Shown: positions 17,375-26,632 of the stretch, piece by piece
Layout: every line of letters begins with the position of its first letter
Numbering within the stretch: the stretch's first letter is position 1
DNA from: Candidatus Eisenbacteria bacterium
GTDB taxonomy: Bacteria; Desulfobacterota; Binatia; DP-6
Length of the DNA stretch: 48,500 nucleotides
Reading direction: 5' to 3'
Assembly (NCBI GenBank): GCA_035577985.1
Contig: DATJZY010000189.1
Span: 1-48,500, forward strand
Notes under the pieces: generated by a model
Told to the model about the DNA's origin: nothing
The model's input: only the letters and a program-made list of their open reading frames with translations
Database searches by the model: none
Translations under genes and position numbers: made by a program

Positions 17375-20233
17375 GTGGGTATCGGCCCCATCCGCTTCTC
17401 GTCCTTCATCCTGGACCCGGCGGAAGGTCGGCTGACGCGCGGCGGCGAGCCCACACCCTTGCGGTGGAGGACCTTCGCCGTCCTGCAGTACCTCGCCCAA
17501 CGGCCCGACAAGCTCGTGACCAAGTCCGAGCTGTTCGCCGCCGTCTGGCCCGACGTGACCGTGAGCGAGACCGTCCTGGCCGTCTGCATCAGCGAGCTGC
17601 GCAAGGTCCTGGGCGACAGCGCGAAGACGCCGCGGTTCATCGAGACCGCTCACGGGCGCGGCTATCGCTTCATCGCCGACGTCGGGCCGGAGCGACCGTC
17701 CGCGGCGAGGGCGCCGATCGTCGGTCGCGACGCGGAGCTGGCGCGGCTCGGCGAGCGTCTGGAGCTCGCACTCGCCGGCCAGCGCCAGATGGTCTTCGTC
17801 ACCGGCGACGCGGGAATCGGCAAGACGACGGTCGTCGAGACGTTCCTGGAGGGCCTCGCCGGAGAGGGCGCCTTCTGGATCGCGCGAGGGCAGTGCGTCG
17901 AGCTGCACGGATCCGGCGAGGCCTTCATGCCGGTGCTCGAGGGCCTCGGCCGGCTCTGTCGCGAACCCGCGGGCGAAGAGCTGGTGCCCCTGCTCCGCGA
18001 GCATGCGCCCTCCTGGCTCCTGCAGCTCCCCGGGCTCGTCTCCGCCGCCGACCGCGAGGCGCTCGGCCGACAGCACGCCGGTGTCACGCGGGGGCGCATG
18101 CTGCGCGAGATGGTCGTCGGGATCGAGGCGCTCACCACGCGAACGCCCATGGTGGTGCTGCTCGAGGACCTGCACTGGAGCGACCCCTCCACGTTCGATC
18201 TGCTCGCGGCGCTGGCGCAACGACGTGGCGCCGCGCGCTTCCTGGTCATCGGAACCTACCGGCCGGTCGAGGTGGGTGCCAACGATCGCTTCTTCGACAG
18301 CGTTCGATTCCTTCTGGACGGTCGCCATCCGTGCGCCGAGCTGGCGCTGGAGCCGCTCAGCGAGTCGGCGACCGAGGCCTACCTGCACGCGCGGTTCGGC
18401 GAGCGCACGCTTCCTGCCGGATTCGCGCGCGCGGTGCACCGCCGCACCGGCGGAAACCCCCTCTTCATCGTCCACCTCGCGGATCGCGCGGCGAGCGCAG
18501 GCGGCCCGCCGGCGGTCGCGGACCTGGAGACGTTCCTCGGCGACCTTCCGGACAGCCTGCGCCACGCGATCGAGAAGCAGCTCGGCCGACTGGGGGCGGA
18601 CGAGCGCCGGATCCTCGAGGCGGCCAGCATCGCGGGCTTCGAGTTCACGACGGCGGAAGTGGCGGCCGGCCTCGCCGAAGACGCCGACGTCGTGGACGCG
18701 TGCTGCCGTGCCCTGGCCCAGCGCCAGGCGTTCGTGCGGGCGGCCGGGAGGAGCGAGTGGCGCGACGGCACGGTCGCGAGCCGATACGCCTTTGCGCACG
18801 CTCTCTACCTCGAAGCCATCCAGGGCGGCGTCGCCGAGCGGGCTCGCCGGCTGCTCCACCAGCGGATCGGCGAGCGCCTCGAGTCGGCATGGGGCGGGGC
18901 GGCATCGGAGATCGCCGCCACCCTCGCCGTGCATTTCGCGCGCGCGGACGATCACGCGCGCGCGCTCCGCCACAACCGGGAAGCCGGCGAGCGCGCGATC
19001 CAGCGCAACGCCTTCGCCGAAGCGACGGCGCACTTCCGCGCCGCGCTTCACGCGTTCGATCGCCTGCCCGACGAGGAGAAGCGCGCGCTCGACGAGCTGC
19101 AGCTCCAGGTGGCGCTCGGCGGGGCGCTCTCCCAGATCCAGGGCTTCGCGGCGCCGGAGGTCGGACGTGCCTACGAACGCGCCCTCGCGCTCAGCAACGA
19201 CGCCGGCGACGTGCCGGAGCGGTTCGTGGCGGTCGCGGGGCTCGAGGCCTACTACAGCATTCGCGGCGATCTGCCGGTCGCGAGCACGCTCGGCCGTCGG
19301 CTACTCACCCTGGGGCAGTCGTCGAACGACCCCACGCGCCTCATGGAGGCCCACCACGCGATGGGCTGCAACCGCCTGCGGGCGGCCGCGCTCGCGGACG
19401 CGCGGTCACACCTGGAAGAGGCGATCGCGCTCTACGACCTCGAGCCCCGGCCCGACGCCCACCGGCTGACCGGCCACGATCCGAAGGTGTGCTGTCTCGG
19501 ATTCCTCGCCTGCGCGCAGTGGTTCAGCGGGCACCCGACGCAGGCCCGCACGTCGGCCGAAGCCGCGCTCGCCTGGGCCGAACGACTCGCACATCCACCG
19601 ACGCTGGCGCTCGCCCTCTCGCTCGTCGCATGGGTTCGCGTGCTCCGGCGCGAGCCGCGCGCGGTCGAGGAGCTCACGGCCCGCGCGCTCGCGATAGCGA
19701 CCGAATACGGCCTCGTCTTCTACGCCGCCATCGCGTCGGTCCATCGCGGGTGGGCCTTGGCGGCGCTCGGTCGTGATCCCGAGGCCGCGGGGCTCCTGCA
19801 GGCGGGCGTTCGAGGCTACGGCGCCACCGGGGCGGGAACGAACGAGGGCGCGCACCGGATGCTCGCGGCCGAATCCCACCTTCGTTTGGGCCGCAAGGAC
19901 GAGGCGCACGACGACCTCGTCGCGGCCTTCGAAGCCCTGGAGCGTCACGGCGAGCGCAACGTCGAGGCGGAGCTCCATCGGCTGAGGGGCGAGCTGCTCG
20001 TGGGACGAGACGATCAGGAAGCCGAGCGATCGTTCCGCACGGCGCTCGACGTCGCCCGCCGGCAGGGCGCGAGGTCGTTCGAGCTGCGGGCCGCGCTGAG
20101 CCTCGCCCGCCACTCGGGATCGTGCGACGAGCTGCGACGTGCGTACGCCCTTCTCGCCGACGGCGACGACGCGCCCGACCTCGCGGCAGCGGCCGCGGCC
20201 CTCGGGCCGGGCCGGCGGGCGGCCGCTCCGTAG
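17375..20233 (+). CDS. Winged-helix / AAA-type ATPase / TPR transcriptional regulator
   Basis: This large cytoplasmic regulator has 952 residues from the chosen GTG. The N-terminal OmpR-type winged helix (residues 5-103) includes LRWRTFAVLQYLAQRPDKLV and the recognition part RFIETAHGRGYRFIADV. A linker leads to a STAND-like predicted ATPase with Walker A GDAGIGKTT (144-152) and Walker B VVLLEDLHWSDPST; the C-terminal half is helical TPR-like sequence. Such proteins couple ATP- and ligand-dependent self-association to DNA binding. GTG at 17375 is preferred because AGGAA lies 8 bases upstream and the winged helix begins at once; the ATG at 17318 would overlap the direct repeat. There is no receiver domain, so the signal is not a phosphoryl group from a kinase. 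The ligand is unknown. Confidence 0.87.
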   Translation: MGIGPIRFSSFILDPAEGRLTRGGEPTPLRWRTFAVLQYLAQRPDKLVTKSELFAAVWPDVTVSETVLAVCISELRKVLGDSAKTPRFIETAHGRGYRFIADVGPERPSAARAPIVGRDAELARLGERLELALAGQRQMVFVTGDAGIGKTTVVETFLEGLAGEGAFWIARGQCVELHGSGEAFMPVLEGLGRLCREPAGEELVPLLREHAPSWLLQLPGLVSAADREALGRQHAGVTRGRMLREMVVGIEALTTRTPMVVLLEDLHWSDPSTFDLLAALAQRRGAARFLVIGTYRPVEVGANDRFFDSVRFLLDGRHPCAELALEPLSESATEAYLHARFGERTLPAGFARAVHRRTGGNPLFIVHLADRAASAGGPPAVADLETFLGDLPDSLRHAIEKQLGRLGADERRILEAASIAGFEFTTAEVAAGLAEDADVVDACCRALAQRQAFVRAAGRSEWRDGTVASRYAFAHALYLEAIQGGVAERARRLLHQRIGERLESAWGGAASEIAATLAVHFARADDHARALRHNREAGERAIQRNAFAEATAHFRAALHAFDRLPDEEKRALDELQLQVALGGALSQIQGFAAPEVGRAYERALALSNDAGDVPERFVAVAGLEAYYSIRGDLPVASTLGRRLLTLGQSSNDPTRLMEAHHAMGCNRLRAAALADARSHLEEAIALYDLEPRPDAHRLTGHDPKVCCLGFLACAQWFSGHPTQARTSAEAALAWAERLAHPPTLALALSLVAWVRVLRREPRAVEELTARALAIATEYGLVFYAAIASVHRGWALAALGRDPEAAGLLQAGVRGYGATGAGTNEGAHRMLAAESHLRLGRKDEAHDDLVAAFEALERHGERNVEAELHRLRGELLVGRDDQEAERSFRTALDVARRQGARSFELRAALSLARHSGSCDELRRAYALLADGDDAPDLAAAAAALGPGRRAAAP

Positions 20234-20339
20234 AGCCCGGGCACACTGCGCGAGCGTGCTCCCGCGAGTCGCTCGCGACGCCGGGCGCCGCCCGACCTTG
20301 TGGTCTCGTGCCCCGGCCTGCTAGTCCCTCGCTCCGATC

Positions 20340-20762
20340 ATGAACGTCGTGAACCACGTCTACCCCAGCTCCGAGCAGATCGCGGCGCTCGCGAACCCGA
20401 CGTCCGACGGCCCGATCGCGATGGTGAATCTCCTCAAGTTCCGCGACCGGGCCGAGTACGCCGACGGTCGGGGCGACGACGTCTCCGGACGCGACGCCTA
20501 CATGCGCTACGCCGCGGCGATGCGACACATCGTCGAGTCGGCTGGCGGCCGGTTCGTGTTCGCGGGCTCGGTCGAGCGCGTCGTCATCGGCGAGGTCGGC
20601 GAGCCGTGGGACGCCGTCGGCATCGCCGAATATCCGTCGCGCGCGGTGTTCCACCGCATCGCGACCTCGCCCGAGGTCCAGGCGATCGGCGTCCATCGCG
20701 AAGCGGGTCTCGCCGGGCAACTGCTCATCCTCACGGTCGCGGAGGATCCGAACCGCCGGTAG
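20340..20762 (+). CDS. DUF1330 family protein
   Basis: The product is 140 residues of a small cytoplasmic alpha/beta protein of the dimeric ferredoxin-like (ABM-type) superfamily. The family-typical segments are GPIAMVNLLKFRDRAEY, a helix with YMRYAAAMRHIVESAGGRFV, and VGIAEYPSRAVFHRIATSPE. No enzymatic function is established for DUF1330. It lies 106 bases after the ATPase regulator gene and 38 bases before the channel gene, all on the plus strand, so it may be in the same transcript. Confidence 0.82.
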   Translation: MNVVNHVYPSSEQIAALANPTSDGPIAMVNLLKFRDRAEYADGRGDDVSGRDAYMRYAAAMRHIVESAGGRFVFAGSVERVVIGEVGEPWDAVGIAEYPSRAVFHRIATSPEVQAIGVHREAGLAGQLLILTVAEDPNRR

Positions 20763-20800
20763 CGGGCCACCCCGAGCGCGGCGCCGGAGCACCAACGATC

Positions 20801-21523
20801 GTGAGCCAGGATCACCCCGAGAGCAAGGCGCCAAGTCGATCGCGGAGCGCGTTGCAGGCCGTGCGCTCGCACGTTCGGCCCGGCTCGTTCGCGTTGCTGC
20901 TCCTCTCGACCGGCATCGTGTACGTCATAAATGGGCTCGCGATCGACTCCGCGACGGGATCGGCGCTCGTGCAGCTCGGTCGACTCGCGGTGACGTTGGC
21001 GGGCCTCTACGTGCTGAGCGCGAACCGCCTCGCCCTGAGGCTCGGGCTGCCGATCGCAGTGCTCGCCTTCACGTTCCAAGTCGGGTTGTGGCCCGTCGAT
21101 CCGCGCGTCGGCCGGGTGCTGCTGGATTCGATCACCGTGGCCTTCGTCGCCTGGGTCCTGATCGCGGTGCTGCGCGACGTGTTTCGACCGACCACCTCGG
21201 AACGGGACGCGGTCGTCGGAGCCCTGTGCGGCTTCATGCTCATCCTCGCGGCCTTCACGCGTCTGCACGGCCTCTTCGAGGCGTGGTCCCCGGGCTCGTA
21301 TCACGCCGACGACCCGCCGTTGTCCCAGCGTTCGGATGCGGCCTTGCTCGCCACCTTCCAGTACTTCAGCACCATCACGATCACGACCGTCGGCTTCGGC
21401 GACATCGTTCCCGTCACGCCGGGCGCACGCATCGCGACGGGGCTGGAGGCGATCTCGGGCCAGCTCTACCTGGCGATCGTGATCGCGACCCTGGTCGGCC
21501 GGGTGGTCGCGCGCGCGCCGTAG
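20801..21523 (+). CDS. Potassium channel-like membrane protein with TVGFGD filter
   Basis: The product is 240 residues. Five hydrophobic segments precede a pore loop and a last transmembrane helix, the layout of a six-helix channel. The pore carries TITITTVGFGD, with the filter TVGFGD at residues 196-201, a GFG variant of the K+ selectivity filter seen in many bacterial channels. No arginine-rich S4 helix is visible, so voltage sensing is unlikely, and there is no RCK domain in the protein. The GTG at 20801 has GGAG about 11 bases upstream and gives a short polar N-terminus before the first helix. It is convergent with a Kef-type antiporter gene that does encode an RCK-like domain. Confidence 0.85.
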   Translation: MSQDHPESKAPSRSRSALQAVRSHVRPGSFALLLLSTGIVYVINGLAIDSATGSALVQLGRLAVTLAGLYVLSANRLALRLGLPIAVLAFTFQVGLWPVDPRVGRVLLDSITVAFVAWVLIAVLRDVFRPTTSERDAVVGALCGFMLILAAFTRLHGLFEAWSPGSYHADDPPLSQRSDAALLATFQYFSTITITTVGFGDIVPVTPGARIATGLEAISGQLYLAIVIATLVGRVVARAP

Positions 21524-21583
21524 CGCCGCGCCGGCTGTCCGTGTCGCGCGGGCGAGCGGAGCAAGGAGGGCTCGCGACTCGCG

Positions 21584-23320
21584 TCAGGCCACCAGGGAGT
21601 CGCCCTCGGAGCGCGCCATCGAAGGCGTCGGACCGCGGAGCTCGGGAATCGCGTCGAGCGCGCGATCCTGCTGACGCCGCATCCACGCGGCGATTGCGCT
21701 TCTCTCGACCCCCTGTTGCGCGAGCACGGCCGCAGCGAGCTCGAGACCCTTGGGGACGCTCCGGCTGACGATGGCGCGCATGCCGAGCGCGTCGAACTGC
21801 GCCGCTTCCGAGTCTTCGACGGCGACGAAGCGGACGAGGTGCGGATAGCGGTCGCGCATCACCGGCGTGAGGGCGGCGGAAACTTCGTAGCGCACGATGG
21901 CGATTGCGATTGCGGAGCGCCCCTCCAGGTGCAGCGTCGCCATGAGCCGGACGTCGCCGGGGTCGCCGAAGACCACCGGGTACCCGTCGGCGCGGGCGGC
22001 GGCGAAGCGATCGGGATCGAACTCGACGGCCGTGTAGCCGATGCCGTTGGCCTCGAGGCCGTCGGCGACGGTTCGGCCCGCTTCGCTCATGCCGACGATC
22101 ACGACCGGCTCGAGCACTTCCCGCGGCGTCGTCTCCACGACGTTCGGCGCCGCGCGCCGGCGCAGACGGCCAGCGAGCCGGCGTCCCACGGTCGCCATCG
22201 CAGGCGTGAGGGCGAGGCTGGCTGCGATTCCGGTGATCAGGATCGCGACGGCGCGCTCGCCGAGCGCACCGCGGAGCGCGGCATCGCCCAGGATGACGAA
22301 GGCGAACTCGTCGCCCTGCGCAAGGAGAAGGCCGAGCTGAATCGACCCCGGCACCGACCATCGGAACGCGAGCGACGCGGCCGCGTTCAGGAGTCCCTTC
22401 AGCGCGACGAAGCCGCCGAGAAACAGGAGCACCCATCCGCCGTCCGCGACGAGAACGTGCGGCGTGAGGGACATGCCGACCGTGATGAAGAAGAAGCCGA
22501 GCAAGAGGCCGCGAAACGGCCTCACCTCGGTCTGGATCACGTGCCGATAGGGCGTCTCGGCGATGATCATCCCGCCGAGGAAGGGACCGAGGGTCGACGA
22601 AATGCCGAGCCACGACGTGGCCGCCGTGGTTGCGAGGACGGTGAGCAACGCGGTCGCCGTGAAGATCTCCTCATTACGCGAGCGCGACAACAGGTCGAAG
22701 ACCCGCCCGACGGCGTAGCGTCCGATCAGGACCGCGGCTGCGAACGCGAGCGCCGCCTTTCCCGCCGCGATCGCCAGCGCCGTACCCAACGGCGCGTCGC
22801 CTGCGCCGCCCAGCGAGACGAGCAGGATCAGGAGAAAGATCGAGCTGACGTCCTGGAAGACGAGGATCGCCGTCGCCGTCAGGCCGACGGGGCAGCTCTG
22901 CTGTCGGCGCTCCGCGATGGTCTGCATGACGGCGGCGGACGAGGACAGCGCGAGCGTGGCGCCGAGGACCACGGCGTACCGAAGCGGGAGTCCCGTGGCC
23001 GCGGCGATCGCCGAGAACGCGATTGCGCAAAACGTCCCCTGCAGCGGCCCGAGGCCGAGGATCTCCCGGCGCGCATCCCACACGTGCCGCAGCGAGAAGG
23101 TGAGCCCGATGTCGAACAGCAGGAAGGCGACGCCGAGGTCCGCGAGGAGATGCGTCGTCTCGCCCTCGGGGACGACGCTCAGGCCATGCGGCCCCAGCGC
23201 CGCACCTGCGACGATGTAGCCCACGATCGGACTCAGCCGAAGCGGCCGCGCGCAGAGGATCGCCAGGATACCGACGAAGAGGAGCAGAATGGTCGGCGTG
23301 AGCTCCGCTGCGGGATTCAT
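21584..23320 (-). CDS. CPA2 (Kef-type) monovalent cation/H+ antiporter with RCK_N domain
   Basis: This 578-residue inner-membrane exchanger probably moves K+ or Na+ against protons. About twelve transmembrane helices (residues 8-390) include VGYIVAGAALGPHGLSVV, VAFLLFDIGLTFSLRHVWD and LLLAQGDEFAFVILG, all standard for CPA2. The C-terminal cytoplasmic domain (about 408-530) is an RCK/TrkA-N Rossmann fold beginning VVIVGMSEAGRTVADGLEAN and continuing to VVFGDPGDVRLM. The usual GxGxxG loop is changed to GMSEAG, so nucleotide binding may be weak or different. It resembles YbaL/KefB-type proteins. The gene is 61 bases downstream of the propeller gene and could be the last gene of that minus-strand transcript. 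Confidence 0.92.
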   Translation of the reverse strand: MNPAAELTPTILLLFVGILAILCARPLRLSPIVGYIVAGAALGPHGLSVVPEGETTHLLADLGVAFLLFDIGLTFSLRHVWDARREILGLGPLQGTFCAIAFSAIAAATGLPLRYAVVLGATLALSSSAAVMQTIAERRQQSCPVGLTATAILVFQDVSSIFLLILLVSLGGAGDAPLGTALAIAAGKAALAFAAAVLIGRYAVGRVFDLLSRSRNEEIFTATALLTVLATTAATSWLGISSTLGPFLGGMIIAETPYRHVIQTEVRPFRGLLLGFFFITVGMSLTPHVLVADGGWVLLFLGGFVALKGLLNAAASLAFRWSVPGSIQLGLLLAQGDEFAFVILGDAALRGALGERAVAILITGIAASLALTPAMATVGRRLAGRLRRRAAPNVVETTPREVLEPVVIVGMSEAGRTVADGLEANGIGYTAVEFDPDRFAAARADGYPVVFGDPGDVRLMATLHLEGRSAIAIAIVRYEVSAALTPVMRDRYPHLVRFVAVEDSEAAQFDALGMRAIVSRSVPKGLELAAAVLAQQGVERSAIAAWMRRQQDRALDAIPELRGPTPSMARSEGDSLVA

Positions 23321-23381
23321 CGCCGCTAACCTCGCCTCCGATGAGGCGCAACGGGTCGTCGAACCCCGACGCTCGAGGGAT

Positions 23382-24833
23382 TCATTGGACCTGCACCTGA
23401 ACCGGCGAGCCGAGCTCGGCTGCCGTGCCGGAGACGATCACCAGATAGCGGCGCTCTGCCGGCGTATCGCTCTGCACGATCTGCCGGATCGGGCCGACGG
23501 CGTTGACGATGGCCGACCCCGCGGGATTGGTCGTGAAGACCGACAAGGGCTCGAGCGATCCGCTGCCGTCCTGTCGGGCGGCGAGGGCGAGCACGTACGG
23601 CTGTTTCGGCGCCAGGCCCGTGACCGACGCCTCGAGGACCTGCGATAGCCCCTGATCGAACAGCGACACGCTCGTCGGGGCCTTGCCGTCTCTCCTGCCG
23701 ACGGACCCAAGCTCGAGATGGGCGGCCTCACCGGCGACGCCGAGCGGCTGCAGGTTCCGCGTGCCGTCACCCTCCGGCACTGCGTTGGGCACGTAGGCGA
23801 GGGCCTGCGCCGCCTGGCCGATCGGAACGGTCGCGATCACCGAGTTGGTGAGCGTGTCGATCGCGGCAAGCGCATCGGCGTTCTCGAGTCCGACATAGAC
23901 CCGCGTCCCATCGCCGGATGGCCACACGCCGTGCGGCAGGTGCCCCACGGGGATCGTGGCGACCTGCTCGAAGTCGTCGGTGCGGAACGCCTTGACCTCA
24001 TCCAGACCGCCCACGGTAACGTACGCGAACGTGCCGGCGCGATTGTGCGCGAAGTTGACGTGATTGGTGATGGGGCCCGTGTCGAGCGTCTTCAGCAGGG
24101 CGAACGACGGATGGGCGTCGAACACCTGCGTCTTTCCGACGTCCTTCAGCGTGAACCAGACCTGGTTCCCGTCGGGTGTGGCGGCGATGTTCGGGCAGAA
24201 CGCGCTCGCCTGCGTCACGCGCCCGACGATCCGATGGTCGGCGACGGAGACCACGACCGTCTCGGGATTGAAGGATGAACAAACATAGCCGTACTTCCCA
24301 TCCGGCGAGAAGATCTGCATGCCCGGCCCTGCCGGAACCTTGACGCGCGTCTTTTCGTCGAACGTGCGCCCGTCGAGCACGGCGACGTAGTCCTCGCCAC
24401 GCACGGTGACCCACACTTCGGCGCCGTCGGGCGTGAAGAAGGCTTCATGTGGAGCGCGCCCGACGTAGGTCGTGTGCTTCACGCCGTTGGTCGTCGTGTC
24501 GATGAAGGTGACCGAGTTGGTGCCGATCGAAACGACGGCAATGGTCCGATGATCGGGGGAGAAGCCCATGCCGTGCACGAGTACCTGTCCCCTGTAGAGG
24601 GGACTCAGGTTCGCGGGCTGCGGATCGCCAAGGCGGATGACGCCGAGGAGCTTGTTGTCGACGGGATCGGTCACCGAGACCGTGTTCGAGAACTGCTCTG
24701 CGACATAGACGCGGTCGTGATGGCTCACCGGCACGTCCGGATCGGATGCCGCGCCGGGGGCCTGTCCGGCGCAGGCCGGAGTTCCGAGCAGGGCGCTCGC
24801 GAGCAGGGCCATGGTGAGAAGAGCACGCGTCAT
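23382..24833 (-). CDS. Secreted YVTN-type beta-propeller protein
   Basis: The product is 483 residues, with a signal peptide ending near ACAGQ; the Cys in TPACAG is in a weak lipobox context. Repeated blades follow: RVYVAEQFSNTVSVTDPVDN, MGFSPDHRTIAVVSIGTNSV, AFFTPDGAEVWVTVRGEDYV and GVWPSGDGTRVYVGLENADA. These are typical of the YVTN/cytochrome-cd1-like propeller group. The last 120 residues are a separate beta-rich domain with no heme or metal motif I recognise. The ATG at 24833 has GGAG six bases upstream and overlaps the DUF305 stop by four bases; a TTG at 24845 is the only earlier alternative. It probably binds a ligand or protein outside the inner membrane. Confidence 0.85.
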   Translation of the reverse strand: MTRALLTMALLASALLGTPACAGQAPGAASDPDVPVSHHDRVYVAEQFSNTVSVTDPVDNKLLGVIRLGDPQPANLSPLYRGQVLVHGMGFSPDHRTIAVVSIGTNSVTFIDTTTNGVKHTTYVGRAPHEAFFTPDGAEVWVTVRGEDYVAVLDGRTFDEKTRVKVPAGPGMQIFSPDGKYGYVCSSFNPETVVVSVADHRIVGRVTQASAFCPNIAATPDGNQVWFTLKDVGKTQVFDAHPSFALLKTLDTGPITNHVNFAHNRAGTFAYVTVGGLDEVKAFRTDDFEQVATIPVGHLPHGVWPSGDGTRVYVGLENADALAAIDTLTNSVIATVPIGQAAQALAYVPNAVPEGDGTRNLQPLGVAGEAAHLELGSVGRRDGKAPTSVSLFDQGLSQVLEASVTGLAPKQPYVLALAARQDGSGSLEPLSVFTTNPAGSAIVNAVGPIRQIVQSDTPAERRYLVIVSGTAAELGSPVQVQVQ

Positions 24834-25291
24834 GGTCGGCTCCAACGATCGGGCGACGGCTGGGTGGGCGACGGAACGGACGGCGGCAGTGACTCACCGA
24901 CTCCGAGCCGCATCGCGGCGATCTCCTGCTGCTGGGTCACGATGATCTCCTGAGCCAAGCGCTTGAGCTGCTCGTTGTGTCCGTATCGGAGCACCGCGAT
25001 CGCCATGTCGATCGCGCCCTGATGATGCGGCACCATCATCGCCACGAAGTCCCGGTCGACGTCGCCCGTCGGGCTCACCGCCATGTCGTGCATCATCTTC
25101 CTCATGGCGGCGGCGTTCTCGGCCAGGTAGGGGGCCTCGTCGGCGACGTCGGCCCGCGACGGGGCACGCGATCGGTCGGTGCGCGGACCGGGTCGTGACA
25201 CGTCCTGGGACAACGCGGCGGCAGCGGATCCGAACACGATCGACAGAACGACTGCGAGCCAGTGAATGGAACGGCGAGGCCGCAAAGCCAT
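24830..25291 (-). CDS. Exported DUF305 (ferritin-like, metal-associated) protein
   Basis: The product is 153 residues. A signal peptide (about residues 10-29, ending AAALSQ) is followed by a four-helix DUF305 domain with the hallmark MMVPHHQGAIDMA (His89-His90). A Met/His-rich helix, MRKMMHDMAV, precedes it, and QEIIVTQQQEIAAMR ends the domain. DUF305 proteins are exported and some, such as the cyanobacterial CopM, bind copper; metal binding here is inferred. The ATG at 25291 has GGAGG five bases upstream. Its last codons overlap the propeller gene by four bases, so the two are translationally coupled, and the aldolase gene lies 45 bases upstream. Confidence 0.9.
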   Translation of the reverse strand: MALRPRRSIHWLAVVLSIVFGSAAAALSQDVSRPGPRTDRSRAPSRADVADEAPYLAENAAAMRKMMHDMAVSPTGDVDRDFVAMMVPHHQGAIDMAIAVLRYGHNEQLKRLAQEIIVTQQQEIAAMRLGVGESLPPSVPSPTQPSPDRWSRP

Positions 25292-25336
25292 GTGATCCTC
25301 CGTTGTTCGCACGGCGCGCGGGGACTCGACCAGCCG

Positions 25337-26254
25337 TCACGCCTTGTCGTTGCTGCCGAGCATGCGGATGCGCGCCGCGGTCTCGTTGCGGATCGCGACC
25401 TCGACCTCGCCCATGAGCTCGTAGAGGTTGAAGATGTCCGGGCGCAGCGCCAGCACCTGACGAAGCCGCCCGATGGCGGCGAGGCGTAGGTCGGAGTCCG
25501 TGTTCACCTTGGCGATCCCCAGCGCAACCGCCTGTCGGATGAGCTCGGGTGGGATGCCTCGTGCATGCGGCAGCGTCGCACCGTAGCGTTCGGCAAGCGC
25601 CACCGCGTCCGGTGACAGCGAGGACGCCCCGTGCAGGACGATCGGCTGCGGGATTCGCGCGGCAATGGCCTTGAGGCGCTCCAGGTCGAGATGCGGTGTG
25701 CCTTTGAACTTGTATGCGCCGTGCGAAGTGCCGATCGCGATGGCCAGGGCGTCGACGCGGGTCTCATTCGCGAACCGTACCGCCTGGTCCGGGTCGGTGA
25801 GCATCGAGCGGGCCGCCGTCTCGCCGAGATCCTCGACCCCGCCGAGCGTACCGAGCTCGGCTTCGACATGTACGTTGCGCGAGTGCGCGTACTCGACGAT
25901 GTGCTCGGTCTCGCGCATGTTCTCCTCAAACGTCTCGCGCGAGGCGTCGATCATCACCGAGGTATAGCCGGCGTCGACTGCGGCGCGGGCGAGCTCCTCG
26001 CTCTTGCCGTGATCGAGGTGCAGCGCGACCGGGGCATCCGTCGCATCCGCGAGCTGGCGGACGATCGCCACCGCGTTGCGTAGGCCCAGATGCTTGACGG
26101 CACCCTCGGAGGTCTGCACCAGCAGCGGCGCCTTCGACTCGGCGCCCGCCTGGATCACGGCGCGCGCGGACTCCAGATTGAAGACGTTGAAGCCACCGAG
26201 GGCCCAGCCCTCGTGCCGGGCACGGGCGAGGTACGGCTTGGGGTTCGCCAGCAT
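25337..26254 (-). CDS. Class II (zinc) ketose-bisphosphate aldolase
   Basis: This 305-residue cytoplasmic TIM-barrel aldolase cleaves fructose- or tagatose-1,6-bisphosphate, or a related ketose. It has the class II residues: catalytic Asp81 and zinc His82 in ALHLDHGKS, Glu133 in VEAELGTLGGVED, His178 in GTSHGAYKF and His208 in IVLHGASSL. The phosphate-binding part AKVNTDSDLR is near the C-terminus. The ATG at 26254 has AAGGAGAG a few bases upstream. Fructose versus tagatose specificity cannot be decided. It is the first gene of the minus-strand group that continues with DUF305 and the propeller gene, an unusual pairing of a glycolytic enzyme with exported proteins. Confidence 0.93.
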   Translation of the reverse strand: MLANPKPYLARARHEGWALGGFNVFNLESARAVIQAGAESKAPLLVQTSEGAVKHLGLRNAVAIVRQLADATDAPVALHLDHGKSEELARAAVDAGYTSVMIDASRETFEENMRETEHIVEYAHSRNVHVEAELGTLGGVEDLGETAARSMLTDPDQAVRFANETRVDALAIAIGTSHGAYKFKGTPHLDLERLKAIAARIPQPIVLHGASSLSPDAVALAERYGATLPHARGIPPELIRQAVALGIAKVNTDSDLRLAAIGRLRQVLALRPDIFNLYELMGEVEVAIRNETAARIRMLGSNDKA

Positions 26255-26266
26255 CGCAGCTCTCCT

Positions 26267-26488
26267 TCACGCTCCGCCGGTTAGCCAATTTGCTTCTTCG
26301 CGTTGGACGCTAACGTGAGGATGACGCCACAGGCATCGCCGAGACGACTTCGTCGGTGGCCGGCACCCCATGTGCAATGAAACCTGGGGATCGACGAATA
26401 CGACGGCGGTGTCCGCAGGAGCGAAGCGCGCCGCTTCGGGCCGCGTCTCCCCGGCCGCCGCGCTCTTCCGGCCAGGCTCCTTCGCCAT
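26267..26488 (-). pseudogene. Possible remnant of an isochorismatase-like cysteine hydrolase
   Basis: An ATG at 26488 opens a 73-codon frame with FAPADTAVVFVDPQ, close to the N-terminal strand and catalytic Asp of isochorismatase/YcaC-type hydrolases. Similarity then moves to the next frame (GVPATDEVVSAM) and then to the third (ACGVILTLASN), as if two frameshifts had accumulated, before all frames stop. The catalytic Cys and cis-peptide motifs are missing. The rest of the 26255-26632 gap shows no gene. The call rests on a short match and is tentative. Confidence 0.3.
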
Positions 26489-26632
26489 CGCCGCACTCGA
26501 CCACGCACGCGCGCGGGCTACAAGCTGCCCCTTGGGACAGGAGGAGCCGCGGCGTCGTTCACGAGCGCCTCGGCTCAGACACTTGCGTGGGCTGCCATCC
26601 GCGATAGGGCACGCGCGCATCCGGAGGTGATG

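Noticed and set aside
21552..21575. Possible terminator between the channel and antiporter genes (GCGAGC/GCTCGC)
   Set aside because: Six base pairs with a 12-base loop in GC-rich DNA, without a T-run, is not convincing.
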